From: Batillaria attramentaria
Lineage: Eukaryota > Mollusca > Gastropoda > Batillariidae
Direction: 5' to 3'
DNA: 64,000 nucleotides
Assembly (NCBI GenBank): GCA_018292915.2
Contig: JACVVK020000334.1
Span: 62,001 to 126,000 of the forward strand
The translations under genes were made by a program, and so were the position numbers. The notes beneath the pieces are model-generated. The model was not told where the DNA came from and did no database searches. It saw nothing but the letters and a program-made list of their open reading frames with translations. The number at the start of each line of letters is the position of its first letter. Within the stretch, counting starts at the first letter, position 1. Shown piece by piece: positions 34,945-44,700 of the stretch.

Positions 34945-35036
34945 TAATGGTAGTTGTAGTAGTAGAATGTAGCAAGGACAAGATAGAAGAAAGGACACTG
35001 TACCTAATCTTACATCCTTGAAAAATAAAGTGTCAT
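33786..35036 (+). pseudogene. Jockey/CR1-superfamily LINE ORF2, 3' part and tail
   Basis: Continues the RT after the solo LTR: 'LLFSVFINDLP', catalytic 'FADD' near 33859-33870, 'NPSKTKCMLVTTRQKH' and 'VLGITIGDQLSW'. A frameshift near 34195 is followed by the C-terminal domain ending in a TAA at 34688-34690. The 3' UTR contains a TG microsatellite (34899-34942) and ends with aataaag plus three 'tcattg' repeats at about 35026-35050, as expected for LINEs with short-repeat tails. Confidence 0.85.
34899..34942. repeat. (TG)n microsatellite
   Basis: Pure TG tract inside the LINE 3' UTR. Confidence 0.95.
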
Positions 35037-35049
35037 TGTCATTGTCATT

Positions 35050-35450
35050 GTCTCTCTCTCTGTGCTAGTGTGAAGATTTCAGTCGTGAGAGTTGTCGGCG
35101 ATTAGCACAATAGACCCGTCACTCATGTCTGACATCAATGGGTGTCTCTGTTTATTTCGTACAAAGCGGAGTCCCTACATTACTTTGTGAGGTAAAGCGA
35201 AATGGTTCCAAACTTGATTGGATCTTCTCCCACGTAAAACGTCTCTTTTTCATGATCACGTTGAAACGACTGTTGACTTTCTGCAAGGCTTGCGTCGTTA
35301 CGCATTCAGTGATACTGTGTCGGCTTTTTCAATACTTGTGAAAAGAAACGGTGTGTTTTTCAGCGCGTTAACGACTTCTGTCGCCATAGACGGTACACGC
35401 CCAGTGACAGAAAACCCAGCTCAAGTTCTAGCTTGCCTAACATTACACAT
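35050..35450. other. Unassigned stretch
   Basis: A short CT tract at 35050-35060, then unique-looking sequence with no coding or structural signal that I can support. Confidence 0.5.
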
Positions 35451-35454
35451 ACCA

Positions 35455-36104
35455 CATGGCTGTAGTATGGTTGTGACATGGCTGTAGTATGGTTGTGACA
35501 TGGCTGTAGTATGGTTGTGACATGGCTGTAGTATGGTGGCTGTAGTCTGGTGGCTGTAGTATGGTTGTGACATGGCTGTAGTATGGTTGTGACATGACTG
35601 TAGTATGGTTGTGACATGACTGTAGTATGGTTGTGACATGGCTGTAGTATGGTTGTGACATGGCTGTAATATGCTTGTGACATGGCTGTAGTATGGTTGT
35701 GACACGGCTGTAGTATGGTTGTGACACGGCTGTAGTATGGTTGTGACATGGCTGTAGTATGCTTGTGACATGGCTGTAGTATGGTTGTGACATGACTGTA
35801 GTATGGTTGTGACATGGCTGTAGTATGGTTGTGACATGGCTGTAGTATGGTTGTGACATGACTGTAGTATGGTTGTGACATGGCTGTAGTATGCTTGTGA
35901 CATGGCTGTAGTATGGTTGTGATATGGCTGTAGTATGGTTGTGACTTGTGACATGGCTGTAGTAAGGTTGTGACATGGCTGTAGTATGGTTGTGACATGG
36001 CTGTAGTATGGTTGTGACATGGCTGTAGTATGGTTGTGACATGACTGTAGTATGGTTGTGACATGACTGTAGTATGGTTGTGACATGGCTGTAGTATGGT
36101 TGTG
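35455..36104. repeat. 22-bp minisatellite, about 29 units
   Basis: The unit begins atggctgtagtatggttgtg. Minor variants (ctgtaat, tatgctt, gacacgg) recur in blocks, showing amplification of multi-unit segments. All three minus frames stay open because 22-mers cycle the frame without stops. These are not genes. Confidence 0.95.
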
Positions 36105-36435
36105 GTCAGCGACTCGACGTAGGAATCTTGGTTCTTTCTCTTGTCAGGTTCAATTCGTCATTACAAGTTCACACACCAGACCTGAAGTAATACGATGTGT
36201 TGTATATTTTATAATGCAAGTCATCTGGAATTTCATGTCGCTTTAGATTTCCCAGAAGAGGTATACAGTGCAAGACTAGTTTTCCATTTATGACTTTTAG
36301 CATGGAGGGGGGGGGGGAGGAGGGAGGTGTGTCGTTGGGTGAGTGAGCAGGAGAGTCAGGGTGGAGAACTCTACCCGTTTGTGTGTATTTCAGTCATTCC
36401 CATCTTGACACGTTGGTACTGAATCCAGCGTTGCC

Positions 36436-36600
36436 AGTACTTACCTCTCTGTCATAATCCATTCAAGTCAGTGGGTCGTGAGTTCGAATCCCGGCTGAGG
36501 CAACTATTTGTGCTGGCCTTTTTCTGTTTGCTTCGTTTTGGGTACACCCATACGTGGTGGAAAAGGACGTTAAACCCTCAAACAACCATCCACCCCATTC
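36436..36600 (+). repeat. SINE family A copy, head degraded
   Basis: Retains 'gggtcgtgagttcgaatccc', 'tacgtggtggaaaaggacgt' and the C-rich tail. The A-box part is not recognisable. Confidence 0.7.
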
Positions 36601-36873
36601 AATTTAATAAAAGTGTATCGGCCGATAATATCAGAAATTTGCTCTCTGCCTTGTCCGAAAACATGAAAGTTGAGAGCGTGTTTCTGAGTGTGGTGAAGGC
36701 TGGAGACTGCACGTGATAGACAGATATATTCTGATTTCTACATTCACCAACACTGACACATAATTATATAACGTCGTTGTGCTGAGAGACACCAAATGCG
36801 CTGCTTGTGTACCTGTTGTTGGCAGCGCGCGCGTCTTGCTTGCAGGTGATTGGCTGGAGCGTATTCTAGTTTC

Positions 36874-37102
36874 GGGTGGGTCGCGCCGTGCATGATCTAT
36901 GAGCCTGGGCCATATCTCTAGTGTGTGGAGGGTGGGTCGCGCCGTGCATGATCTATGAGCCTGGGCCGTTTCTGTAGTGTGTGGAGGGTGGGTCGCGCCG
37001 TGCATGATCTATGAGCCTGGGTCATATCTGTAGTGTGTGGAGGGTGGGTCGCACCGTGCATGATCGATGAGCCTGGGTCGTTCCTGTAGTGTGTGGAGGG
37101 TG
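36874..37102. repeat. 56-bp tandem repeat, four units
   Basis: The unit begins ggtgggtcgcgccgtgcatg. The spacing of catgatctat is 56 bp (36891, 36947, ...). The last unit has the variant catgatcgat. Confidence 0.9.
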
Positions 37103-37479
37103 GAGGGAGTAAACTTGTGTATTGTGATTGTTGTGTTTGGGCTGGTTGGTGCCTGGTAAGGTCGTGCAATCGTACTGACACGAACAGACACCCGATGAAC
37201 ACATACTGAACGTGAACACAAGGGGTGTAGCTTATTCAATGACTGTCAATCATGATTATGGGTGAGTTTAGTAATGTGTTGTCGCTTACGATGGTCCCAA
37301 AACCCGTAAATAAATGAAAGAGCAATTGAGGTTCACCTTCTCTCACCATGATTTGTAAGTACTCTTAACATTCCTAAAAAAACCACCACCAACAACAACA
37401 GCAAAACCCCCACCAAACTAACAAACAACAAAGGAGACAATAAGAGTTAGATACGATGCTCTAGCCCTGTACTCTCCAC
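37103..37479. other. Unassigned stretch
   Basis: A/C-rich sequence near 37375-37435. No gene-like signal. Confidence 0.5.
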
Positions 37480-37600
37480 AAAATGTATGGGTCTTTGCAG
37501 ACCCACATCGTCGGGATAGGTATATACACACTAAATCACTCTTTGAAAAGTCTGGGTCCTGCATGACCCACTTCGTGGTATGTGTGTAGTCCAAAGCCTC
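37480..37600 (-). repeat. TGGGTC/GACCCA hairpin repeat, independent copy
   Basis: The reverse complement matches 14390-14512, including 'cccatacattttgtg' and 'caaagagtgatttagtgt'. Confidence 0.6.
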
Positions 37601-37620
37601 GTACGGTAAAGGTTAAGCCA

Positions 37621-37763
37621 AAGGAGAAAAAATCCTCATACCACCATCACCATCAGGAAGGCTACAAACACTAAGGATAAAGCTAACAGGTGTACAGCTA
37701 AGTACATTTCAATATTGTCAATCAACGTGCATGGTTTACAAGCTACAGTCATGTTGTACACTG
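37621..37763 (+). repeat. LINE-like endonuclease-start fragment
   Basis: Nearly identical to 57907-58050. Translation gives 'YISILSINVHGLQ', resembling the first strand of a LINE endonuclease. It breaks off after ttgtacactg. At 58050 the other copy is instead cut by an LTR retrotransposon. Confidence 0.55.
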
Positions 37764-37769
37764 ACTGTC

Positions 37770-38045
37770 CACATGCACTACATCCGTTATGTGTCACTCT
37801 CACTAGAAGTCCTGAAACCACGCCCACATGCACTACATCCGTTATGTGTCACTCTCACTAGAAGTCCTGAAACCACGCCCACATGCACTACATCCGTTAT
37901 GTGTCACTCTCACTAGCAGTCCTGACACCACGCCCACATGCACTACATCCGTTCTGTGTCACTCTCACTAGCAGTCCTGACACCACGCCCACATGCACTA
38001 CATCCGTTATGTGTCACTCTCACTAGCAGTCCTGACACCACGCCC
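37770..38045. repeat. 55-bp tandem repeat, five units
   Basis: The unit begins cacatgcactacatccgtta. It starts right at the end of the LINE-like fragment. Units 1-2 have 'gaagtcctgaaa' and later ones 'gcagtcctgaca'. Confidence 0.9.
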
Positions 38046-38160
38046 ACAATGGAGTCTCTACCAGACAGTCAATTGTTTGTGTCCTCAGTGTCAACCATTT
38101 GGCCTAACTACCCCTCTTGTCAATCATTCATCGCTCATTAATGTGAGTAAACACGAGCGA

Positions 38161-39096
38161 TGTATACACACAACTACCTGTATACACAAAACTACCTGTA
38201 TACACACAACTACCTGTATACAAACAACTACCTTTATACACACAACTACCTGTATACACACAACTACCTGTATACACACAACGACCTGTATACACACAAC
38301 GACCTGTATACACACAACGACCTGTATACACACAACTACCTGTATACAAACAACTACCTGTATACAAACAACTACCTTTATACACACACAACTACCTGTA
38401 CACACACAACTACCTGCATACACACAACTACCTGAATACACACAACTACCTGTATACACACAACGACCTGTATACACACAACGACCTGTATACACACAAC
38501 GACCTGTATACAAACAACTACCTGTATACACACAACTACCTGTATACAAACAACTACCTTTATACAAACAACTACCTGTATACACACAACTACCTGTATA
38601 CACACAACTACCTGTATACAAACAACTACCTGTATACACACAACTACCTTTATACACACAACTACCTGTATACACACAACTACCTTTTTACACACAACTA
38701 CCTTTATACACACAACGACCTGTATACAAACAACTACCTGTATACACACAACTACTACCTGTATACACACAACGACCTGTATACACACAACTACCTTTAT
38801 ACAAACAACTACCTGTATACACACAACTACCTGTATACACACAACTACCTGTATACACACAACTACCTTTATACACACAACTACCTGTATACACACAACT
38901 ACCTGTATACACACAACTACCTGTACACACACAACTACCTGTATACACACAACTACCTGTATACACACAACTACCTGTACACACACAACTACCTGTATAC
39001 ACACAACTACCTGTATACACACAACTACCTGTACACACACAACTACCTGTATACACACAACTACCTGTATACACACAACTACCTGTACACACACAA
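38161..39096. repeat. 18-bp minisatellite, about 52 units
   Basis: The unit is tatacacacaactacctg with variants (aac/aca, gac, ttt). Because 18 is a multiple of three and the unit lacks stops in most frames, it yields long spurious frames (for example HTTTCI or YTQLPV repeats on plus, VVVCIQ on minus). There is no start context or flanking coding sequence to support a gene. Confidence 0.95.
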
Positions 39097-39344
39097 CTTG
39101 TTGGAGAAATACAGTGAATGGAAATGGGAAGACAAGTTGTTGATGACAGAGTTGTGACTGATAATCAACACTTGATGACGTCGACAGTCTTGATGGTAGT
39201 CACAGTTTGACATACAACAAAGGGATCCTACATGATGAACACAGTCATTCACACCAGTCTGTGTCTTACATAGTCATGTTCTTATCTTTATACACTTGTC
39301 ACCGTCTCTCTCTAAAAAACTAACTAACTAACTCTCTCTCCCCG

Positions 39345-40008
39345 TTCACCGGCGCGCTGTCAAACTCTTACACTCGGGTAATTCTAGTACCGAACAAAAG
39401 TTTAAAATCCTCAAACTTCTACCTCTTAAACAGCATCTGGAGTTTAACAAATGCTTACTGATGCACAAAATTGTCTACTACAAAGCCCCAACATATCTCC
39501 ATCAACTATTTAATTTCGAATATGATAAACAACATAACACAAGGAACAGTCTGCTCCCAGTGCCTCGTCCAAGGGTTGATATATATAAAAGTAGCCTGTC
39601 TTTCTCAGGGGCATCCATGTGGAACTCTTTACCACTGAGTATCCAAAACGTTTCCAAATTCATAAACTTCAAACAAATTCTACACGATACGCTTATCTGA
39701 CGATATATATTGAAATGTGTTACATACATGTTTTGCAATATTAGAGATGACTGTAAATTTCTTACTTGGCATACAGCCAGTATCATCAGCACATGCCACG
39801 TATGTTTTGATTTGTTTATCGTGTGTATTTTTCTCTCCTGTATTTCCCCTAGATAGTTTATACTTTTCTTTTCTTTTTAAACATTTTTATTGTTTGTTTG
39901 TTTGTTTTGATTTTTTTCTCAATACCCTTTAATGTAGAATAGCAGGACAGCATGTAAGATAGGCAGCAATGCCTAAATGCTCTATCCTGAATAAAAAAAC
40001 GTTTCATC

Positions 40009-40012
<4 letters not shown>
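39345..40012 (+). pseudogene. Jockey/CR1-type LINE 3' fragment with tail
   Basis: The conceptual frame reads the RT C-terminal region ('KILKLLPLKQHLEFNKCLL', 'YYKAPTYLHQLF', 'PRPRVDIYKSSLSFSG') to a stop at about 39698. A 3' UTR follows, ending 'ctgaataaaaaaacgtttcatcatcatc'-like sequence at 40012. It is 5'-truncated and a different subfamily from the copy at 30548-35036. Confidence 0.8.

Positions 40013-40053
<41 letters not shown>
40013..40053. repeat. (CT)n microsatellite
   Basis: Pure CT tract after the LINE tail. Confidence 0.95.
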
Positions 40054-40057
<4 letters not shown>

Positions 40058-40241
40058 GACACATGAGTTACAGGCACTGTCAATCGTTGTCGATCATCAT
40101 TGGTAAATTAGTCCTGTAGTGTCGGCATCGTTACTGTTGCTTTGTTGTTGTTGTTGTTGTTGCTATTGTCGTTGTTGTTGTTGTTCACAGTGTGTGCTGT
40201 GTCATGGCCGGTGTGGTCAGTGTTATTTATTTTCATCACGC

Positions 40242-41303
40242 GGGACATCAACTATCACCAGCTGGGTGCTACAGCGGGACATCAACTATCACCAGCTGGG
40301 TGCTACAGCGGGACATCAACTATCACCAGCTGGGTGCTACAGCGGGACATCAACTATCACCAGCTGGGTGCTACAGCGGGACATCCACTATCACCAGCTG
40401 GGTGCTACAGCTGGACCTCCACTATCACCAGCTGGGTGCTACAGCGGGACATCAACTATCACCAGCTGGGTGCTACAGCGGGACATCAACTATCACCAGC
40501 TGGGTGCTACAGCGGGACATCCACTATCACCAGCTGGGTGCTACAGCGGGACATCCACTATCACCAGCTGGGTGCTACAGCGGGACATCAACTATCACCA
40601 GCTGGGTGCTACAGCGGGACATCCACTATCACCAGTTGGGTGCTACAGCGGGACATCAACTATCACCAGCTGGGTGCTACAGCGGGACATCAACTATCAC
40701 CAGCTGGGTGCTACAGCGGGACATCAACTATCACCAGCTGGGTGCTACAGCGGGACATCAACTATCACCAGCTGGGTGCTACAGCGGGACATCAACTATC
40801 ACCAGCTGGGTGCTACAGCGGGACATCAACTATCACCAGCTGGGTGCTACAGCGGGACATCAACTATCACCAGCTGGGTGCTACAGCGGGACATCAACTA
40901 TCACCAGCTGGGTGCTACAGCGGGACATCAACTATCACCAGTTGGGTGCTACAGCGGGCCATCAACTATCACCAACTGGGTGCTACATAGGGACATCAAC
41001 TATCACCAGCTGGGTGCTGCAGCGGGACATCAACTATCACCAGCTGGGTGCTACATAGGGACATCAACTATCACCAGCTGGGTGCTACAGCGGGACATCA
41101 ACTATCACCAGCTGTGTGCTACATAGGGACATCAACTATCACCAGCTGGGTGCTACAGCGGGACATCCACTATCACCAGCTGGGTGCTACAGCGGGACAT
41201 CAAGTATCACCAGCTGAGTGCTACAGCGGGACATCAACTATCACCAGCTGGGTGCTACAGCGGGACATCAACTATCACCAGCTGGGTGCTACAGCGGGAC
41301 ATG
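40242..41303. repeat. 34-bp minisatellite, 31 units, overlapping the gene's last exon
   Basis: The unit begins gggacatcaactatcaccag. The array length divides exactly into 31 units. Its right-most units on the minus strand encode the final residues and stop codon of the helicase gene, so the array abuts and includes coding sequence. All three plus frames are open only because the 34-mer has no plus-strand stops. Confidence 0.95.
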
Positions 41304-41703
41304 AAGTACACTCTGTCGCTCGCCTCCACATCGTCGTCAGTGCGCCCGGCATCATCATCAGCCGGCGCCCTGCCCGGTAACCACACCACGATAGGACGTT
41401 CTAAGCCGTGTACACTTCCCAATGATGCCACCGTCACTCTGTCACTGTCAGCCACCGCCACGTCACACACGTCTCTCTCCCACCTCGCCACATCGTCTCT
41501 CCCCCATCCAATAACTCCCACCGGGAGGCCGGCAGAGCGAAGGCCGCGCACCACACCACTGGCTTGTGACGTCACCTGACCTCTGACGTCTCTCGTCTCC
41601 TCACGAAGCTCGTCACTACGTGTCACCACGATGACGTCACGGTACTGGAGACGCGGGGGACTGGTGGTTGTGCCGACACTGGTGGGGTTGATGATGTTGG
41701 CAC
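41255..41703 (-). CDS. Exon 5 (helicase motifs V-VI and stop)
   Basis: The acceptor follows a pyrimidine-rich tract (gttgttgtctgacggcag|gtgcc). Phase 1 entry matches the exon 4 donor. It encodes the 148 C-terminal residues. The last 14 residues and the TAG lie in the first two units of the 34-bp minisatellite. Confidence 0.7.
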
Positions 41704-44700
41704 CTGCCGTCAGACAACAACACATAAACCACGTGATGATCACGTGATATGCACGTGCATGACTCGTATCAACCTTACTCACTGTGCACGGTCAGAAGAC
41801 GGAATGATGTTGTGGGTCCAGGTATGATGAAAATGTACAGTGAGTAATGAAGATTTCTTATTTTATTCAGAGGAAAAGAGGGGGGGGGGGGGGGCTTGTT
41901 TACTTGGTTGGTTGTCTTGTCTACTCTTTGGGCGAGAAAGGGATGGAAGGGTTAAACTTGATAAGGGGAGCGAAGCTGTTTTATATTTTAATTATTAAAT
42001 GTTTGGATATAAATATTAATGCCAATTAAGCTCTGTTGTTGTTGTTGACGAAAACACTACGCAACACGTCCGATTTTCCGCACATAGAATTCAATGTTAG
42101 ATTGCTGTCGCTGTTGTTTTTGTCGTTGTTGATGATGATAATGACGATACATGAAAGGACACCCACAACACACACATACCCGTCACACCCACATGGAGGT
42201 CCTCCGTCAACACTCGCGCCACTATCGCTCCACATCTCCAGCACTCCACGGGCCATCGTCTGGTGTGGTCCCCGCCTTCATGACGTAAGCGGATGACCCG
42301 TGGCCCGTCACTTGGGGAAGGCGTGCCGCTGTCACTGTAGTTGTGGACTGTAAACCTGCTGACTGCCCTCGCCACTTCTCTAACAACAGCCGGACATGAT
42401 CTTAGGGGCACCGTGAGCGGCTCGGCCTGTAGTTCTGTAGGGATGTCGGCGATGTACACACTAGCGGCCCAGAGAGAGAGGCGCGGTCCACAGGCTGCCA
42501 GCAGTTCTCTCACCAGTCTCTGTGTGCGCGGGCCGATAATCCTGTTACAGAGAATGGGGAGGGAGCCATGACACTTGTATGGAACACTGTCGTCTGCTGT
42601 TTGTGTGGAACTGTACATTATTGTTATGTACATTACCAGCAGTAGACAGCACTTCCCAAATAACACGTACGAGTAACAAGCATTACGAGAGGGGAGATAA
42701 ATCATGTTGTCTTTACAACGCCGATCAGTTGTGTCCCATGTCTAGTGTTGATGGGAAACAGTTGTCTGGTCAGTTGATCACTGAAAGGAGCCAATCATCG
42801 ATACTCGCTTCATTTCACAGGGAAAACACAAATCATGACGTCCAGTCAGTGATCACTTGTCATAACTGATGTAGATAGCATCACGTATGGGTACACGATA
42901 TGGTGTTTTGACTCTACAGAAAACACCATGATTATTGTGCCTCCATGGAAGACATTGAAAGAGATGTGAAAACATAAAGAGCTGATTACCAGAATAACAT
43001 AACCACTATTGTAATACTTGAGTTGCCGCTCGGATCAGGATTTAGATAATAGGGATAATGGGGCGGTCGGTGGTCTAGTGGTTAAGAGACCTGTCACCAA
43101 TGCGAGAGGCAAAGGGTTCGTGTCCCACTCGGGGCACATAATTTTTCCTTCTCGTACATGGCACCGTTCATTCGGGCCGATCGTCGGGGGTTCTCTCCGG
43201 GTACTCCGGCTCCCTCCCCCTCTGCTTTGGAAATGTTCAGCCCACCAAATTTAAAAAATAAATGCAAATCTAAATTCCGAAATTTAAGTAGCTGAGCTCT
43301 TCGAACCACGTGATTGTACTATGTGTATGTCCAGTGTGTGAGAGAATGCGTGTGATTCACATGAGCGTGCGTGTTGGGTTGAGTTCGCGGCGCTTTGAGC
43401 TGATTCAGGGAATTGGGTAAAGCGCCTATACAATACTCATTATTATTATTATTAAAATACGCTAAGGGAGAGAACCTGGTTGTGTGCGTCTCCAAGGTCG
43501 AACCACAGTTGTCGTTCTTTACACGACCAACCCATTCATGATTATCACAGGATGGAGGGATGGGGGTGTTTGGGAGTTTAACGTCCTTTTCCACCACGTA
43601 TGGCTGATATCACAGGCGGGCCAACGACAAAAAGGCCGCACAGCCGGGATTGGAACTCACGACCCGAGCATATCAAGTCCCATGCTCTACCATTTGGCTA
43701 TCCCGGCTCGCCAAGACTATCAAGTCAAGTCAAAGTTAAGTCAAAGTCAAAGTCAAGTCAAAGTCAAGTGAAAGTGTTTATTTCAAAACACCGTTGGGGG
43801 GGGGGGGGGGGGACATGAAACGAGACAATTAACATAGAAATCCAGCTCACCACACCGGCCAACATGCATCATGATCGCTCGCACACAAGTTTTACAGGAC
43901 AAGTGTAAAACAGTATGTGAAATTAGCACTAACATTTATCCGGAGACTGTCACCAAGGTTTGTTGAGAAAGCAGCACGTGCTGCAGGAACAGACTGTTGT
44001 CATGACAACGCCACTATCACTCCATCAATAAACACTAGGTCATCGTCTTGTTTGTGAAAAAGACTTGATCAATAATGATTCATGTTTTGTCATGTCCACG
44101 TAGCGTCCCTGTCACGGTATGGGAAACACAAGTGTAGCGTGACATTTCACCTCAATCTTGTCACCTGTCACACACACACACGTGCAGTACTGTAGTCACC
44201 TACCTGTGTGTAAACCCGGCCTCGTCTATCAGCACGTGAAGCTGTTGTCCCCGTGTTGTCGGCACCAGCAACTGAAGTGTCTGAAGCGCCACCTCCACAT
44301 CTCCAGGCCGGTTCATCAGGTCATACTGCAAGAAGTGCACGGCGGCGGCCGCTTGTTGTGTTGTGGGGTCTGCCTGCAGGGTCATCACCAGCTGCTGCTG
44401 TATCAGGCACGACACCGCAAAGGTGCCAGGATGGAGACTGAGTACAACCACAGGATGTCCCTGGCGCGCCCCGACCAGCCCCTTCACGATCAGCACTACA
44501 GTCTTGCCGGTGCCCGGGGGGCCGGTCAGACAGACGTGTGCTGGTGATCTGTTGAGCAGGTCGAGTTGCCCGGGGGTGAGGACGAGAAGCGCAAGTCGCC
44601 GGCCGAGTTTTGACACGGCCTCCCCCAGTGTCCGCACCTCCACGCGCGGGGGGATGACGCAGTGAACACGGACTGTTGTTGCCGGGCCCACAAACCTGTC

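Larger units (their letters stand above)
42611..44203 (-). other. Intron 3, containing two SINEs
   Basis: GTAGGT donor at 44203. The intron holds a family B SINE (43060-43455), a family A SINE (43547-43712), an AAGTC-type short repeat (43715-43780) and a G-run near 43797-43812. 42700-43055 and 43815-44195 show nothing recognisable. Confidence 0.65.

Noticed and set aside
35360..36086. Long minus-strand frames (up to 234 codons) rich in QPYYSHVTT
   Set aside because: They are translations of the 22-bp minisatellite. All three frames are open at once and there is no flanking coding sequence.
37993..39117. 374-codon plus frame and long minus frames of YTQLPV, HTTTCI or VVVCIQ type
   Set aside because: They are readthrough of the 18-bp array, whose length divides by three and lacks stops. 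There is no start context, splice site or domain.
40119..41126. 335-codon plus frame over the 34-bp array
   Set aside because: All three plus frames are open because the unit has no plus-strand stops. The only coding use is the short minus-strand end of the helicase gene.
40242..41303. Possible CRISPR array (34-bp repeats)
   Set aside because: Units are contiguous with no spacers, and the context is a spliced eukaryotic gene. The same applies to 25661-26171.
41255..41782. Exon 5 starting at the Met near 41782
   Set aside because: That upstream part is intron: a pyrimidine-rich tract and CAG acceptor at 41704 restore the phase from exon 4.
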